From: Sympetrum striolatum
Lineage: Eukaryota; Arthropoda; Insecta; Odonata; Libellulidae
Direction of reading: 5' to 3'
Length of the DNA stretch: 64,000 bases
NCBI GenBank assembly: GCA_947579665.1
Contig: OX388344.1
Location: forward strand, 11,526,346 to 11,590,345
Under the pieces are notes generated by a model. The model was given only the letters and a program-made list of their open reading frames with translations, was not told where the DNA came from and did not search any database. Position numbers and translations under genes: made by a program. Position 1 is the first letter of the stretch; every line of letters starts with the position of its first letter. This document shows, one piece after another, positions 44,842 through 58,277 of this stretch.

Positions 44842-47275
44842 CACCAACTAGTTGCTCTAAAAGAGGTCCACCTACAGGAAGGAATCTCGATCGTTCGAGC
44901 GCCGAATAAGAATAGGAGAAGTATCAGCACAAGCAGCGTATTACCAAAGTTACAAGTTATTAAAACATCTCATCTGGATTGCCCCTAACAGCTAAAACTA
45001 AGCTTATATTTTCCCGTCATACATTGTCTTGAAACTCAATTTAAACGTTAAATTGCGATGTATTAAATTCACAAAATAACTAGTAGCCGTTGAACTAATT
45101 CATCGGGGGGAAAAGGGGATGAAAACATGGAATAAGTAAATTTGATAAAATATTCATTGCTGAAATCTTCATAAATCTTGACAACTACTGTAACTTTCGT
45201 TGAAATATCAGCTGATTTTGGCTTTGTTAGCATCAATACGCATTTGATAACATTAAGATATATGTAATGATTAAAATTTATCAGATTTCCATCTGAGTTA
45301 TGGCCAATTATTTATTTTATATTAACTACTAAATATGCTATAAAAAGTTATAATGTAAACTTGTTTTACTAAAAATCTTTGAATAGCATCACAACGTAAT
45401 GCATTTCTGTAGAAGTCTATATATGTCAGCATTCTAATGAAATGCCTACCTGAAACCTACGTTAAAATGCAATTTGTGTAGAATTTTACAGAACTGAAAT
45501 ACATCATTTTTAACTTTTTTATCATTGAATAATCACTATAATTAATTTTTTGAATCCCTTGTATTTCAATAAAACGGGCAGCTGGCCTATAAACACCAAA
45601 ATCCGATGTCAACATTACGATGTAAAGAAAATTCTTTCTTTATTTTTCAAAATATTGAGGAAAGATGAGAAACGCCCATGAAAATTTTCGGAGCAGCTGC
45701 TAGGGCTTATTTAGACAGTGGAAACTATGGAAAACGACTTTAAAGTAATTAACCGTACACAAATGCTTGTCTCTAATGTTTATCGATGCCATAGAATTCA
45801 TAGAAGTAGCTCCGCTGCCCTTGATCGATAACAATGAAACCTTATTTAGTTTTCCGTAGTTTTATTTGTAATTTAGTAATATTGATTAAAGGTAAGAGGA
45901 ATGAGGCATTTATAAGATCTCCTTCAATACATAAAATTGTTTACTGCTGTACTGTGTCGCATTCGAAGTTTTTGAAATATTTGGTAAACAATGTTTCTCA
46001 CATGAGATTAAAGAAATAGGAGCAAAATCTTCTAAAAGCGGCCACCGCTTACCCTCGTTCGGAAGAACACTTTAGAATCTTGCCTTTCTGCACCCATCTC
46101 CATAACGGGCAACCAGTAGTAAATAATTTTGTGTAGTATCTGCTTTTTTTCTTTCGATGTGAGCCGTGCGAGAGGCGCTGAGTTCCCTCAACCCAACCGA
46201 GCAATGCTCTGTCGCAGAATTGTTACCAGTATCTAATAATGAAAATTATAGGCAAGTTGCTCCGGCAAACAAAGGTTTAAATGGAAAGCACACACCCATC
46301 TTCCGGCTTCTTTAACGCCCCACATATTTACTTGCTTACGGTGTGAATTAGTATGACTGATTTAAGCGGAAGATTCCCTAAAAATTGTCAATTAATCCAA
46401 ATACAAATTCACTTGAATCCTTTCATGGGCTAGGTATCCATGCTTAAATACAAATACATGCTTCTTCGATAATAATAATCAAATGTGCTTGGAAGCATTC
46501 CCTCTCTCCCGACGGAAATTGGATTCTAATGTCATTAACTATACACGTTAATTAAGAGATATTAAAAAGAGAGGCTAAAAAGCGTCAGGCATACTTCATT
46601 TCGACATCTTAAATATGACCTATTCTTTTTCCGTGCATCCGTTCATTGTGAGAATATGGAAATTAATGAAGTTAATCGTAATTTTTATTTATGTATGATT
46701 GTGTAATTAGGGCCAGTACCCCAACATCTAAATAGCTATGCTAGGCAAAAATCCTAACCATAAATATAAACCTTTAAAACAGGGCTCTGGGCGGTAAGCG
46801 GGCAATCCATCACGGCATTCAGGAGTTGGTAAGGAAGGATACAGAAATGGTAAAGATACTAAAACATTGAGTACTACTGAATATTTTTACGGAAAAATGA
46901 TCAAGGAGTTGTCCTCGAGCGACTTTGCATCGGGGCCTGAAAGCATCTGGGCCCTACTCAAAACCAAATGTTAAATATCACCGTAGTAAACAACGCTAGC
47001 ACGAATGTAGATTGTTCATACTGCCGTAAAAATAACATTTTCATCTTCATCCGTGGCTGACAATTTTTCAGATTACGAAACGTTTAACGTTCACATCAAT
47101 ACTTGATTGAAATTATTTCGTCGCATCCAAATTTTGATTGATGTGGTAAAAGAGAAAATCGCAACATATTTCGCGCGATTTATTATCTCAAGTGGCGAAC
47201 AGATGTTCCCTCTGGCGATGGAAATGTTATCTGGAAAGAGAATCTGCTTAATAAATTGAAACCAAGGCAGAGCTC
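44842..47275. other. Intergenic region between divergent CDC45 and PIPOX
   Basis: No coding exon or known repeat was recognised. Apart from the CDC45 promoter sites, nothing marks the PIPOX promoter clearly. TTTCGCGCGATTT lies about 100 bases before the PIPOX start. Confidence 0.5.
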
Positions 47276-50200
47276 ATGAGTGTCCTTCACAGAGAAGACC
47301 AGCTTCTTGTCGACTCAAAGATGGAATCCAAGTTTGATTACATAGTTGTAGGGGCTGGAATCGAAGGATCTTGGACTGCTTATCATCTCCTTAAACTTGG
47401 ATACAATGTTCTTTTGCTCGAGCAGGTATTTATGAAAATATTCGTTTACATATGAATGAATATATTCTCTGGTAAATTCTTAAAAATATCTCTCGTACAC
47501 GAATATTTTTGTGGTTGATTCAGTTCACGATACCACACTCGAGAGGAAGCTCTCACGGACAAACACGAGTTACACGCTACGGTTATGCAGAAGATTTTTA
47601 TGCGGCTCTTATGGGCGAAGCGTTCGAGAAATGGAGCCAGTTGGAAAAAGAGGCAGGTGTTACGTTATGCATGTAAGTAGTGACGCATGCCCCCCTCCCC
47701 TCCAAACAGTATTGTACTTGACAGCTGTTCGTGTATGCAGCTGGCCACCTAAGAATGTAGGACCACTCAGCCTCTCGAGGATAGTTTCAGTTCTAAGGAA
47801 TAGGAAGAGTTTTGGATTTGCTCCTTGGACGCTCGTAGCTCCGAACAACGGCTGATGTGTTCAATGAATTGACATTCGAAGGAACACATGATGTGTTATC
47901 TCATGGCCCCGCTAACTTTAAATCACAGGGACGCGCTCATGATATTGATACTGTTATTTGTTAGATACTTGTAACGATGCTGAAGAACAGCGTCACTCTA
48001 TATCATTGTAGTTTGAAGTAATCTAAATGTGGCAATTTTATGATCGCTTCTCGTGCATATTTATGGTTTCCGATTATCTTAAAGTTTCTCAATAGTAGCA
48101 TTGATTAGCTCACCGTATCAAACGAAAAAAACATTAAAAATGCGTTGTAGCGTGAAAAATATTACCTTTTACATAAATACGTATCTTATGCGCAATCCTT
48201 TGAAAAGGTGATATCACCACAATTCATTACTTCATACTTGCTATTATCGCATACTAATTTCAATACATAGTCGTCCTTGGATCATTTCTTTCAATTCTCT
48301 CCATCGATCGAACAAATTAAATAAATTAGGAACTGAATTTTCCTATAAAGAGGACGTCTAACTTCACAAATACATCATTTGATCCCTATAATATATTTAT
48401 TTTGGTAAAATTTCGGAAGAGGACCGGAACTTTGTCTTCCTATATCTCCCTTATTACTGGATATTTTGAAATGAATTATATATCACATTAAAGATAAAGG
48501 GTGATTTTTAGGGGAGATATAGGAAGACAAAGTTCCGGTCCTCTTCCGAAATTTTACCTTTATTTTAGCCAACTTTCACGTACAACATGTTCCGGGCCAC
48601 CAAGTCCGGATAATGAACATAAAGTATGTAAGCTTTTTATCAAAGATCTTTAATGATCCGCAACAGTTCCAAGAACAACAATACAGCCAGAAATCAACAA
48701 ATAGTTGCCAAGGCCTCACCCATCACACAACATAAGTACCTATACAGATATAGATCAAATCGCAAGTGTATCATTACATTTAGCATCGCACGTTGAGATG
48801 AAGCAATTTAGACTTTTGTAGCGTCATGCTTACGAGAAATAGATAAGCACCAATAGTTAGTACACAAGAAATTATCGGTGCAGCAGCATCTAGATGACTG
48901 AGTCCTTGATAAAATATCAACTGTTATTAACAGAATTTACAAATTTGTGATTTCATCATGTACTTCCTAATCATCGATCCTTTCTGTTTTGATTGATGTT
49001 TAATGAATGAGAGTTTTACTGCTCTAACATTTTTAGAGTAAATTTCCAAATTATTTAAATTCCTTTGGAAACAGATAGTGACGTGCAGATAAGAGTTACT
49101 GTCAACAAGCTCTTGGACTGATTGGAGCTATGAAGAACTGATATGTTGAAAACAATGACTATGATTTTATTGATTCTGATGTTCTATGATGATAATATAT
49201 ATTGCATTAAATAGGTTACTTATAATCTTCTTTTATGGAATACATGGAAGATTTTCCTATCCTTCTCTGTTATAACAAGTATTAAATGAATTGATTGGGA
49301 GGTTTTCCTCAAACTAGATTAAATTGAAGTTTTCATTTAAAATACTTTACCTTAATCTATTTTACATTCCTATTGATTATTCACTGAATAAAATTAAAAG
49401 GTTGCCAGTAACAGCTCAAAGAGCAAGAGTATTGGCAGTATTGAACAAACTGACTTACGTTGCTGGGTTTAAAATAAATCTAGATGGCAAAAAGTTTAGC
49501 TTCAGTTGTGAAAAACTGTTGAGAATAAAAATTTCTTTAATAAATCATTATAATGATTAAAATAATAATTTCAAATCTTTCTCCTTTCTTCAACCAGTAG
49601 AATTTCTTAAGAAAGTTCCATCAATTCAGTTTCCTGCCTCCTAAAATGATTTGTGGAGAGGAATGCAAAGAGAGTGCCATATTTCATTTTTGGAGAATAA
49701 TTTTTGGGTTTTAAAAATAGTATTGGGGAAACTCACTTATTTTCCCACTTTCTCTGATTAGCTAATTCAACCTGGGAATATTATTACTCAATCTTCAAGT
49801 AATTGAGTAATAGAAATGCATTGGAGGGCATTTGCCTAGTGCAGACTTTTAGCGGAACTAGGACTAAAGCCCGGTTCACACGGTGTATGTTTTCTAGCTT
49901 GATTCTTTGCGTGGATCTCTGCATGCATGCTAGCAGTAAATAGTACAGGTAGCAACGCATAGCAACCAACCATCAGCGAAACATGCAGGAAAAACCTGTC
50001 CTGTTTCTCAAAATCAAGCAAGGGAGCATGCCCAGCAGCAGGCAGACACGAAATTTTCATGCTAGCGAGCATGCAGGGTTCCACGCAAGGAATCAAGCTA
50101 TAAAACATGCACCGTGTGAACCGAGCTTTAGAAAGGACTTTTTATCTAATGTCATTTCAATCTTCAACAATAATCTTAATAACAATTTCAATATTGAATG

Positions 50201-53200
50201 ACATAACAATCTTAGTCTTCAGCAGATTAAAATTCTAATTTCCTCTTTACCTATCAGTAGGAATTAGCTGGAGAAATAATTTTTACTGACATTATATAGA
50301 ATCAGGAGACAAAATCAGAATAATGAAAAACATTAGGTAAATTTATGAATTTCTAATTCTACTTACCACAAAAATTATGTAATAACTTATTTTTTATATA
50401 TCCATTAGGGAAACAGGAGCATTATATATAGCTGAGGGTAAATGGAAGAAAGATTTGAACAGTTTAGCTAGAAACCTCAGTAAATATCCTAATGTGGACT
50501 ACAAGATGATGAATTCAAATGAGATAGCTCAGAATTTTCCCCAAATGAGATATGGCAATGAGTATAGTGGCTGTTGGGAAAAGAATGCAGGTGTATTATT
50601 TGCAGATAAATGCCTGTCTACTGTTCAAGTAAGTACATTTAATAGTAGCATAGGTCCATATTTCCATACAAAAACTTTTAAGTTAATGATAATAATAGTT
50701 TATCAACTGAAGAGCCATAGGCTAACACACTCGATGTTAACATTGAGATATTTAAAAAATTAGTTAAACAGCATATGAAACTCAGGAATTTGTCTCAAGG
50801 AGAATTATTATTTCTTATAGATCTAAAACAATTATTGGTTAATAATTAATGAAAAGGCTTTAATGTTTGATATGATGGTATACATCCCATTTGCTTCCCC
50901 TGCATATACAGTCAATCGTTGATTAACGACCTATGCGAGTTACGATGATTCGACTTACAACCAAGCTTCTATAGTTAACTAAGAATATGGTTTCATATGT
51001 ATTTAACAATATGCTGAGAGATGAAAAAAGGGCATAAAATTATATTAAGTAAAGCTGAATAAAAGACATAAAGAATAAAAGTAACTTCTATTTTTTATGT
51101 TAAATTAAAGAAGTTAAAATTATTTAATGAAATTGAGCTACCTCTATTTTTGAGCAAGATGGCATACATAGAAAGTGTTTTTATCGTAATCTGCCAAAAC
51201 TATGAATATCTGCCTTATGTCCAAACTGACTTACAACTTGACTGTCAAAACCATCTGTGGTTGTAAGTGGACTGTAGTGCGGAAGTAAGTTGCTGAATTT
51301 ACCCATGCTTTTGAGTTAATAAACTAAATTTACAGATATACAGTATAAAATTCAACTTAAACATACTATTTTAAGAATTGTGAACTAATCCTAGTATAGT
51401 AAGACTCTTTCCTTAAGTAAAGCAATCAAATAAATAGTATTAGTAATAATTCAGTGCAGCAATAATATCAGTAATAAAATAAGATAATGTAGCAAACAGA
51501 AAGGTCTTTACTTGCACTTAATAATATATTTGTGGAAGATAATAGATATAAATGTCACTATGACAAGATTGGTCAGCATTAAAATTACTCTAAGCCGAGG
51601 TAAAATTTGTAAATTACTTTGTAAATTAGTGGATATTTCATGCTACTTTTTTTAACGATCCTAGTATTATATGAGCTGAAGTTTCCAGCCATTCCAGAGA
51701 GGTAACAAATGTTACATTTTTTAGTCAAATTTCCTATCACACGAAATACACATTTCAAGAAAAAAAATATTCCAATCCTGATCTTTCTTTTGTATATTTT
51801 TATCCATTTCAAAAGATATTATTCATATACTATATAGGATGTCTCAGTGCAATATTCCAGAACTTCTAGGAAGGGTAAGGTGCACTCAGATGACTCGGAA
51901 TCAAATATCAATTCAGGGTGGGAACCTGATGCAGTGGTGTACACAAAAATAAAAAGACAATTTAATGAATATTCATTTTTTATAATAAGTTCACATGAAC
52001 AAATGTAAATTGGGTGAAACACTATCTTGACCCATGTTAAAGCATTTCAGACCCTGAACAATATATCTGAATTATCTTAATTTAAAGTAGCCTTATATAG
52101 GGATTTCATGCTTTTCACATCTGTAGTTCTATTTAGCATGTTTCAGTATCAGTAGCAATGATGATAGCTTTTCTTAACTAATGAGAAGATAGCCTGTATC
52201 ATACATCATGAAGTCTTTCCTAAATAGTTACATATCATTTTTATGTAAAATATTTCTCTTTCAAAAAATGTCAAATTTTTTAAGGAAACGGGTAAGATGA
52301 ATTTGCAAGAAATGACATGCACCTGGAAGCAATCCAAATGGACATGCATTTAGTATGTTAAGATTAGGACTTCAACCTTTAAGGGGAATCTTGTTTCTAT
52401 CGTATCGAAGGGTGTTATGTCATATCGAAGGGTGTTAGTCATGAAGGAAGATCATGGCTGTGGATGATATTCCTAAACAGCATGTTTTGCAAGTTAGCAC
52501 AATTGGTTAGTACCTGGCAAGTGGAAGATTCTCGTTTGTGTCTTGGTCTTGTCAGACTTTTCACCATGAGATATTCAATTCAGTACTTCCAAGTGGTCTT
52601 TATCTTTCCAAACCTTTTAAAGGAGAGGCATCCATCATAACTGTGGTTGTCAATGACAAAATTCTTTCCACTAAATTTTACCAAATATTTTCCAAGTGTT
52701 TTTGATTTTGTGCTAAATAATACTTTTCATGTTAAGAAAAGATAATTTTTGGGAATTCATTTTTGTATAGTTTGCCTCTGGAAGGGGGATCGTTAGGGTA
52801 TTAATAAATAGTAATTTAAGGAAAAACGAACTTGAAAAAAGTCTGACTGGGCTGGGAATTAAACCTGGGATCTTCCTCTATCCGGGAGGCTGCCTTAACC
52901 ACTAGGCTACCAAGACAGAACAATTGCCCTTATGCGCAATTTACCCTTTCCTTTGTAATAGTAATTTAGTTTTGTAAAAAGTAGTTGAATGCTGAAAAAT
53001 GATTTTTGCAAGTTTTCTCTTAAAAAAATATACGACTGCTAACAGGTCTATCATATGAATTAAAATTAACCTAAATTTAGCATATTTTTACTCTACAGTT
53101 TAAGATAAGCCTTGTTGATATCACACAAACACACAAAATTTCTATTTATTCACTTTTCAGAGAAGATTTAAAGAATTAGGTGGAGTATTACTTGATGGCT

Positions 53201-56200
53201 TTGAAGTTAAGAACATACAACCCGGGCCTCCAGCAGTAGTGCAGGGTGCAAAAATGGTGAAAAATAAAACAGAAAGAAGAGAAGAATCGTACTCAGCAAA
53301 GGCAGTCATCATTTGTGCTGGACCATGGACAGGTCCTCTTGCAAAGAGGATTTTTTCATTGAATCTTCCCCTAACACCAAAGAGGATTGAGGTGATGTAC
53401 TGGCAAATTAAAGACAAGCAAATGGGTGGGTTACCAGTTATCTTTATTGATCTCATGAATGACGGAGAATACTATGGGTTGCCATCGTTAGAGTATCCTG
53501 GTATGGTGAAGGTGAGTGGCATTTAAAAGCCATGGAAGATAATGGTTTTATTTTGGATATTAATTTCAGGAAATAAAATATAGGCATCTTCTTAAGAGAT
53601 GATTCAGATACTAAGTTTCTTCGAATTTGTATAACGATGAAAACTTACTTCTGTTTCAAATTCTGAGATTCCTCCCTTCCATCATTCTTGTCTTCAGCAG
53701 ATTCTTCAAGGCAAGTGCACCCAATTCATTTCTCTCAAATGTTTTTAGAGGATTTCTCTCTTTACAGATTATTCTTCATGTTTACATTCAACTCTTGATA
53801 GAAAATTCAATGTCTGTGGTATCTTTCTAGATTTCTCTAAGGCATTTGATCTTGTGAACCACCAACTACTGGGTCAAAGACTTGACAGGATAGGTATTAG
53901 AGGCTCTCCAAAAAACTGGCTGCTGTCTTACTTGAAAAACAGATCTCAGCAAGTAACTGTCTACAAAGACAGTGTAAAATACACTTCCCCTCCCAAAGCA
54001 CTCAATCTTGGCGTTCCTCAGGGCTCTGTACTTGGTCCTACTCTATTCTTAACATACATAAATTATCTGCCTGATCATATAACTGGTACACCTGGTAGCA
54101 TCCCTATTTTATATGCTGACGATACAAATATACTTTTTTCTTCTTCTACTCCTGAATCACTTTTTAACAAATGCAGTCTTGTTGCTGAGAAAATACATAC
54201 GTGGTCACTCAATAATTTCCTTGGACTTAATCTTGATAAATCTTCAGTTATTCACTTCATTCCAAAAATAAACCAACTCAAAAATTAGATATTTCTTTAG
54301 ATGGTAGCATTTTACCTCAGATTGACTATACGATTTTTCTTGGTATACACATAAACTCTCAACTTTACTGGGATTCTCACATTGAATTTCTCTTAAAAAA
54401 CTCAATGCTGTTTGTTTCCAAATTCGCAACATTCATTTTACCATTTCAATTGATGTCTTATTATCTATCTATTATGGTATCTTTTATCCTCATATTGTAT
54501 ACAGCATTCTGTTCTGGGGTTTGTCTTGCCATTCCATTAAATTATTCAAACTTAAAAAAAAAAATTATAAGACTAATATCTAACACTAACCTTGATGCTC
54601 CCAGCCTTCCCCTCTTTAACAATTTTTGATTTTACCTTTTCCTTGCATTTTTATTTTACTTTCAGTTTTACATCTTAAATCAAATAAAAAATTCATAACA
54701 AATGCCGACATTTATACCAATAACACTTGCAATAGTAACAATCTCCATATTTCCTATGTACGGACTACTCGATTCCTCAATAGTCCATTTCATCTTTCCA
54801 TTATTTTATATAATGCACTTCCAGTAGAAATAAAAAAAATTCTCAGTATCTTGCTTCAAATCAAAGGTTAAGAACTTTCAATTTGGTAAAATGTTTTATT
54901 CTATCGATGCTTTTCTTTCTATTTATTGATTTTGTATTTGTCTTTTAATTTTGACTCCAGTGTATTGATGAAGCATATATCTATGTATGATCTCTAGCAA
55001 ATAAAATTATTATTATTATTTAAGCTGATACAAATTGTTATAAATGAATGGATTAAGCAATCAAGATTCTAAAAATGATCCTTAGATTTAATATTATATA
55101 CCTATGGATATTACAAATAAATTTCAGTTATGTACTTTAGTTATGCAAATTTAGAGAACAACAGAATTTATAATCTAATTTTCAACTTAATTTTCTGCCA
55201 TTTTTGTATGGCCTCTTTTAGCATACATCTGAAAGATTGATCTTGCTGATTCAAAGCTACATTTATCCCCTTACAAAATTATGTTAATCCAACTAGTATC
55301 ATATGATGAATCTTACCTACTGAATTTAAGAATTACTGTATTTGACAGCATATAAGATGCACCTTTTTACCTAAATTATGTCTCGAAAAATTTCCCTGCG
55401 TCTTATATGTGAAGGTTCAACCTCCACAGGTTAACTTTCAACACTGAATGCTATTTTTAGCCCAGATGGTCTATACTTCCTATTTCATAATTGCATTCAA
55501 TGATTGTGTTAATATTTGGCTTTTACGAAACGTGACAACTAAAAGAAACTACAATTTAAGTTATTGTGGTACCGCACTTTCGCACGGACTATTTAAACTT
55601 TTTCCTTGTGAGTGGCCAATTTAATGAGGGTGCACCTGATATGCCGTCAAATACGGTAATTTATTTATAAAATCGAACAATATATTAGAGTATAGATCAT
55701 TTGGAGCAATTTTTACTGTTTTTGGATATTATAACAACACAACAGAAAGAGAGATTATGGATTCAGAAAAATTCATTCAGATGAATGAGATTAATAAATT
55801 CAGCAAATTAAGTCGTGAATAATACAGAAGGGTGTTAAAGATACTCACAGGAGACAATTATTCTTTCCCTTTTGTACATGCAAATTTCTCAGCATGTATC
55901 ACCTTTCATCTCATTATTGATGAACTTTCTTGTGATTTATAGCTCTTCCAATATTCTTTCTTAAAGAGAAGAGTTCCTCTATGTTGAATGAATGAATTAC
56001 TGTTGTGTAGTATTTGGAGCAATTTATTTATTTTACTTTAATTATATCAAATCATCATAATTATATCTTTGTGATTTGAGAAGTCTTATAAAGTTATCAG
56101 AAAAAGAAAATGTGACGTGTGATCAATATTAACTGCATAAAATCAATATGCTCTGATGTAATTTTTTCAAGGCCATTATAAGAAGGATAAGAAAAACTTT

Positions 56201-58277
56201 GTAGTTGAAAATGCATCCTTGGATTTGCTCCAAATTAGATATAATTCTTGATAAACTTTTCTGTCCATAGCTTTGCATGCATCACCAAGGATCAGCCGAT
56301 CCAAATGAAAGGGATATTCTTTATCAGCAACATGATCATAAGGGGATAATTGACTATGTAAAAAAACATTTCCCTACACTGGAGTCTCGCCCTGCAATTA
56401 TTGAAACATGCATGTACACGGTGAGTTGCAATAACTTAAGTTATGAGGAGGCGTATCTCTTAATTTTATAGTTTACTAATATTTATTATATTCCAAAGAT
56501 GTGACACAGGAAGGAGAAGTGAAGAAATCAGAGAAATGATAAGATTTAAAATGGTTTTGAATAAACACTTTCACTTAAAAAATCCTGTATATGCCATACT
56601 TTCTATAACTATACCTTTCAAAACTAAGTTTCAACAAACATACCTATCAAAAGTAATGAAATAATAATGGTGAATTTATTTTCAATAAGATTGGTAATAA
56701 CACTAACCAACATTCACAGAAGCTGAGGTTATTTATTTTCTTTCTCTGCTGGGCAGCATTTTCATCCAGGCACACACTCTTATCAGCTCAAACTCTGCAA
56801 CTCACTAAACCACTTGTCTTATAAGCCAAAACTTAATTTGAGAGAAAAGAATCAAAGGCTGAAATAAAACCTACCAGATCTGTTAAAAAAATATTAGACT
56901 AGTCTAACTATGTTAAATGGATCACAATGAAAGAGGTTGCACCTTTTATCGGCATCGATAAGGAGTAAAATGCTGCTTCACTTCCCCACTTCCAGTTAGG
57001 GAAAACGTCAACCAATGAAAATCCGAGAGATAGAAGACCATTGATGTCAACAAGCAATGCTCATGTCAACATTATGAATGATTTGGAGTTTGTAAATTGT
57101 AGTATAACTGTCAGGAAGATTGCCAATCAGTGTTCGATCATGTTTCATCAACTTGACAGAAAATTTGGCCTTGTACTGCAAGGGTTAATGGATGAACAGG
57201 GGCAAGAAATGAATTTTCAGCTCAAAAACAACACTCCGGTAATAACCAGCCACCCTACTCTCCGGATCTTGCTCCAGCAGACTTCTTTCTAATTCCTAAT
57301 TTGAAATTTTCAAAATTTCCCTCCTCTAAGACAGTCATTTTCACTGACGCAAGAAATTGTACCACAAGCGTGTGCAGACTCAGACAAAAACCACTGTTGT
57401 GCCGAGACTAGACAAGGTGGAGCTATGAGGCATTTTCCTCCTCATAGACGTCAATAAAAGGTGCAGTCTCTTTCATTGCGATCCTTTAAGTGATTCACCC
57501 ATACTAAAACCAGTCTCATCTTTTTTTGAACAGACCTTGTATCATCATTGCAAACTTCCATCTAAACAATTCACCATAAAAATGAAGCTCTTTCAGAGAT
57601 TCACTCTGGTTGAAAGGAGATATGATATGTGTTACAAAATTCCAAATTAATAACATTTAAAAGTACCTATTTCAAGACAAAAGTTACATTGTATTCTCCA
57701 AACAGTTTTGAAATTCTAGCCTGTATGGTTATTAAATAACAAACTAAGTAAATAAGAAGGGATGGAAAAATAAGGTAAATCATCAGATTTCCAAGAAAGC
57801 ATCTTTCAAACCTTTTTGGTTACTAATGTTAGAGGGATTGCACTTCAAACCAGCCTTAAGAGTTAAATACAGGCAACATAAACTTATTCACCATGAGTTG
57901 TAATGTATGTGACAATTTCTAATTGCAGGATACCCCAGACTATGTATGCATACTGGATAAGCATCCCTTGTACAAAAATATCATATTTGGTTGTGGATTT
58001 TCAGGTAAATAACACATTTAAGAAAACATTAAGAATAACTAATTCAAATCAAGAAAAAATATCATATTTATGAAAATGATTCTGAAATAACAAATTAAAT
58101 GAACTAATTTAACTAAAACTATTAATTAAAAACATAACTTTTCTTCATTTAGGCACTGGTTTTAAAATATCACCAGTTGTTGCTCATATACTTGGAAACA
58201 TGGCCGAGGGAAAACCTACAGTACATAACATCCAGCCATTTGCATTGTCAAGATTTCAGAATAAGTCAAGACTATAA
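47276..58277 (+). CDS. PIPOX: Peroxisomal sarcosine oxidase / L-pipecolate oxidase, complete, 7 exons
   Basis: FAD enzyme that oxidises sarcosine, L-pipecolate or related amino acids with release of hydrogen peroxide, in peroxisomes. Exons: 47276-47425, 47524-47672, 50409-50628, 53161-53511, 56271-56420, 57929-58004, 58153-58277. Total 1221 bases, 406 residues plus stop; human PIPOX has 390. All introns are GT-AG and all phases agree. Residues 26-31 are GAGIEG, the FAD-binding Rossmann motif. PHSRGSSHGQTR follows. ICAGPWT is the second nucleotide-contact block. ETCMYT (335-340) holds the Cys that carries covalent FAD in this family. It ends NKSRL, and SRL is a PTS1 peroxisomal signal. A second in-frame ATG at codon 16 is closer to the usual start of the family. 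Which substrate it prefers cannot be told. Confidence 0.95.
48404..48558. repeat. 155-bp palindromic MITE with 8-bp target duplication
   Basis: Arms 48404-48450 and 48512-48558 are exact reverse complements over 47 bases (starting GGTAAAATTTCGGAAGAGGA), with a 61-base spacer. TTTATTTT flanks both sides (48396-48403 and 48559-48566). An 8-bp duplication suggests a hAT-type or similar transposase. It lies in PIPOX intron 2. Confidence 0.9.
48567..49863. other. PIPOX intron 2, unrecognised
   Basis: No gene or repeat was recognised. Confidence 0.4.
49864..50131. repeat. Foldback MITE with long inverted termini
   Basis: The left arm CTAAAGCCCGGTTCACACGG continues through TGATTCTTTGCGTGGA and GCATGCATGCTAGCA. 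The right arm is its reverse complement with a few mismatches. Arms are about 70 bases. No target duplication could be fixed. Confidence 0.8.
50909..51274. repeat. pogo-type MITE flanked by TA
   Basis: The left end is CAGTCAATCGTTGATTAACG after TA. The right end GGTTGTAAGTGGACTG is followed by TA. The internal GACTTACAACC near the left is the inverse of the right subterminal block. It lies in PIPOX intron 3. Confidence 0.6.
51275..52819. other. PIPOX intron 3, mostly unrecognised
   Basis: No gene was recognised. A tandem duplication ATCGAAGGGTGTTA occurs twice at about 52403-52441. Confidence 0.4.
52820..52920 (-). repeat. tRNA-derived SINE, family B (copy with A and B boxes)
   Basis: The minus strand reads TAGCCTAGTGGTTAAGGC (A box TAGCCTAGTGG matches consensus) and, about 30 bases on, CCAGGTTTAATTCCCAG (B box). 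The GACTTTTTTCAAG tail links it to the copies at 20918 and 22205. Confidence 0.75.
53640..55021 (+). mobile_element. Non-LTR retrotransposon remnant (RT domain) with ATT tail
   Basis: The plus strand encodes reverse transcriptase motifs: FLDFSKAFDLVNH (first catalytic Asp), GIRGSPKNWLLSYLKNR, GVPQGSVLGPTLFL and YADDT (catalytic pair). An intact stretch runs from about 53810 to 54286. A frameshift near 54285 moves the following FLGIHI / YWDSHI block into another frame, and later stops accumulate. The 3' end is an ATT triplet tail at 55004-55021. Jockey/CR1-type by motif; 5'-truncated. It lies in PIPOX intron 4. Confidence 0.88.
55336..55656. repeat. 321-bp MITE with ~30-bp TIRs, flanked by TA
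   Basis: The left end CTGTATTTGACAGCATATAA and the right end in reverse complement CCGTATTTGACGGCATATCA both continue to TGCACC, with TA on each side. Pogo- or mariner-type by target site. No coding content. Confidence 0.8.
55657..56270. other. PIPOX intron 4, unrecognised end
   Basis: No gene or repeat was recognised before PIPOX exon 5. Confidence 0.4.
56874..57539 (+). mobile_element. Mariner deletion derivative with ~85-bp TIRs
   Basis: The left end CCAGATCTGTTAAAAAAATA and the right end (reverse complement CAAGGTCTGTTCAAAAAAAG) stay similar for about 85 bases, to TGCACCTTTTAT. TA flanks both. Inside, the plus strand reads SITVRKIANQCSI from the N-terminal region of mariner transposase and then PPYSPDLAPADFF with LIPNLK, the catalytic-domain signature, after an internal deletion and frameshifts. 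666 bp, in PIPOX intron 5. Confidence 0.88.
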
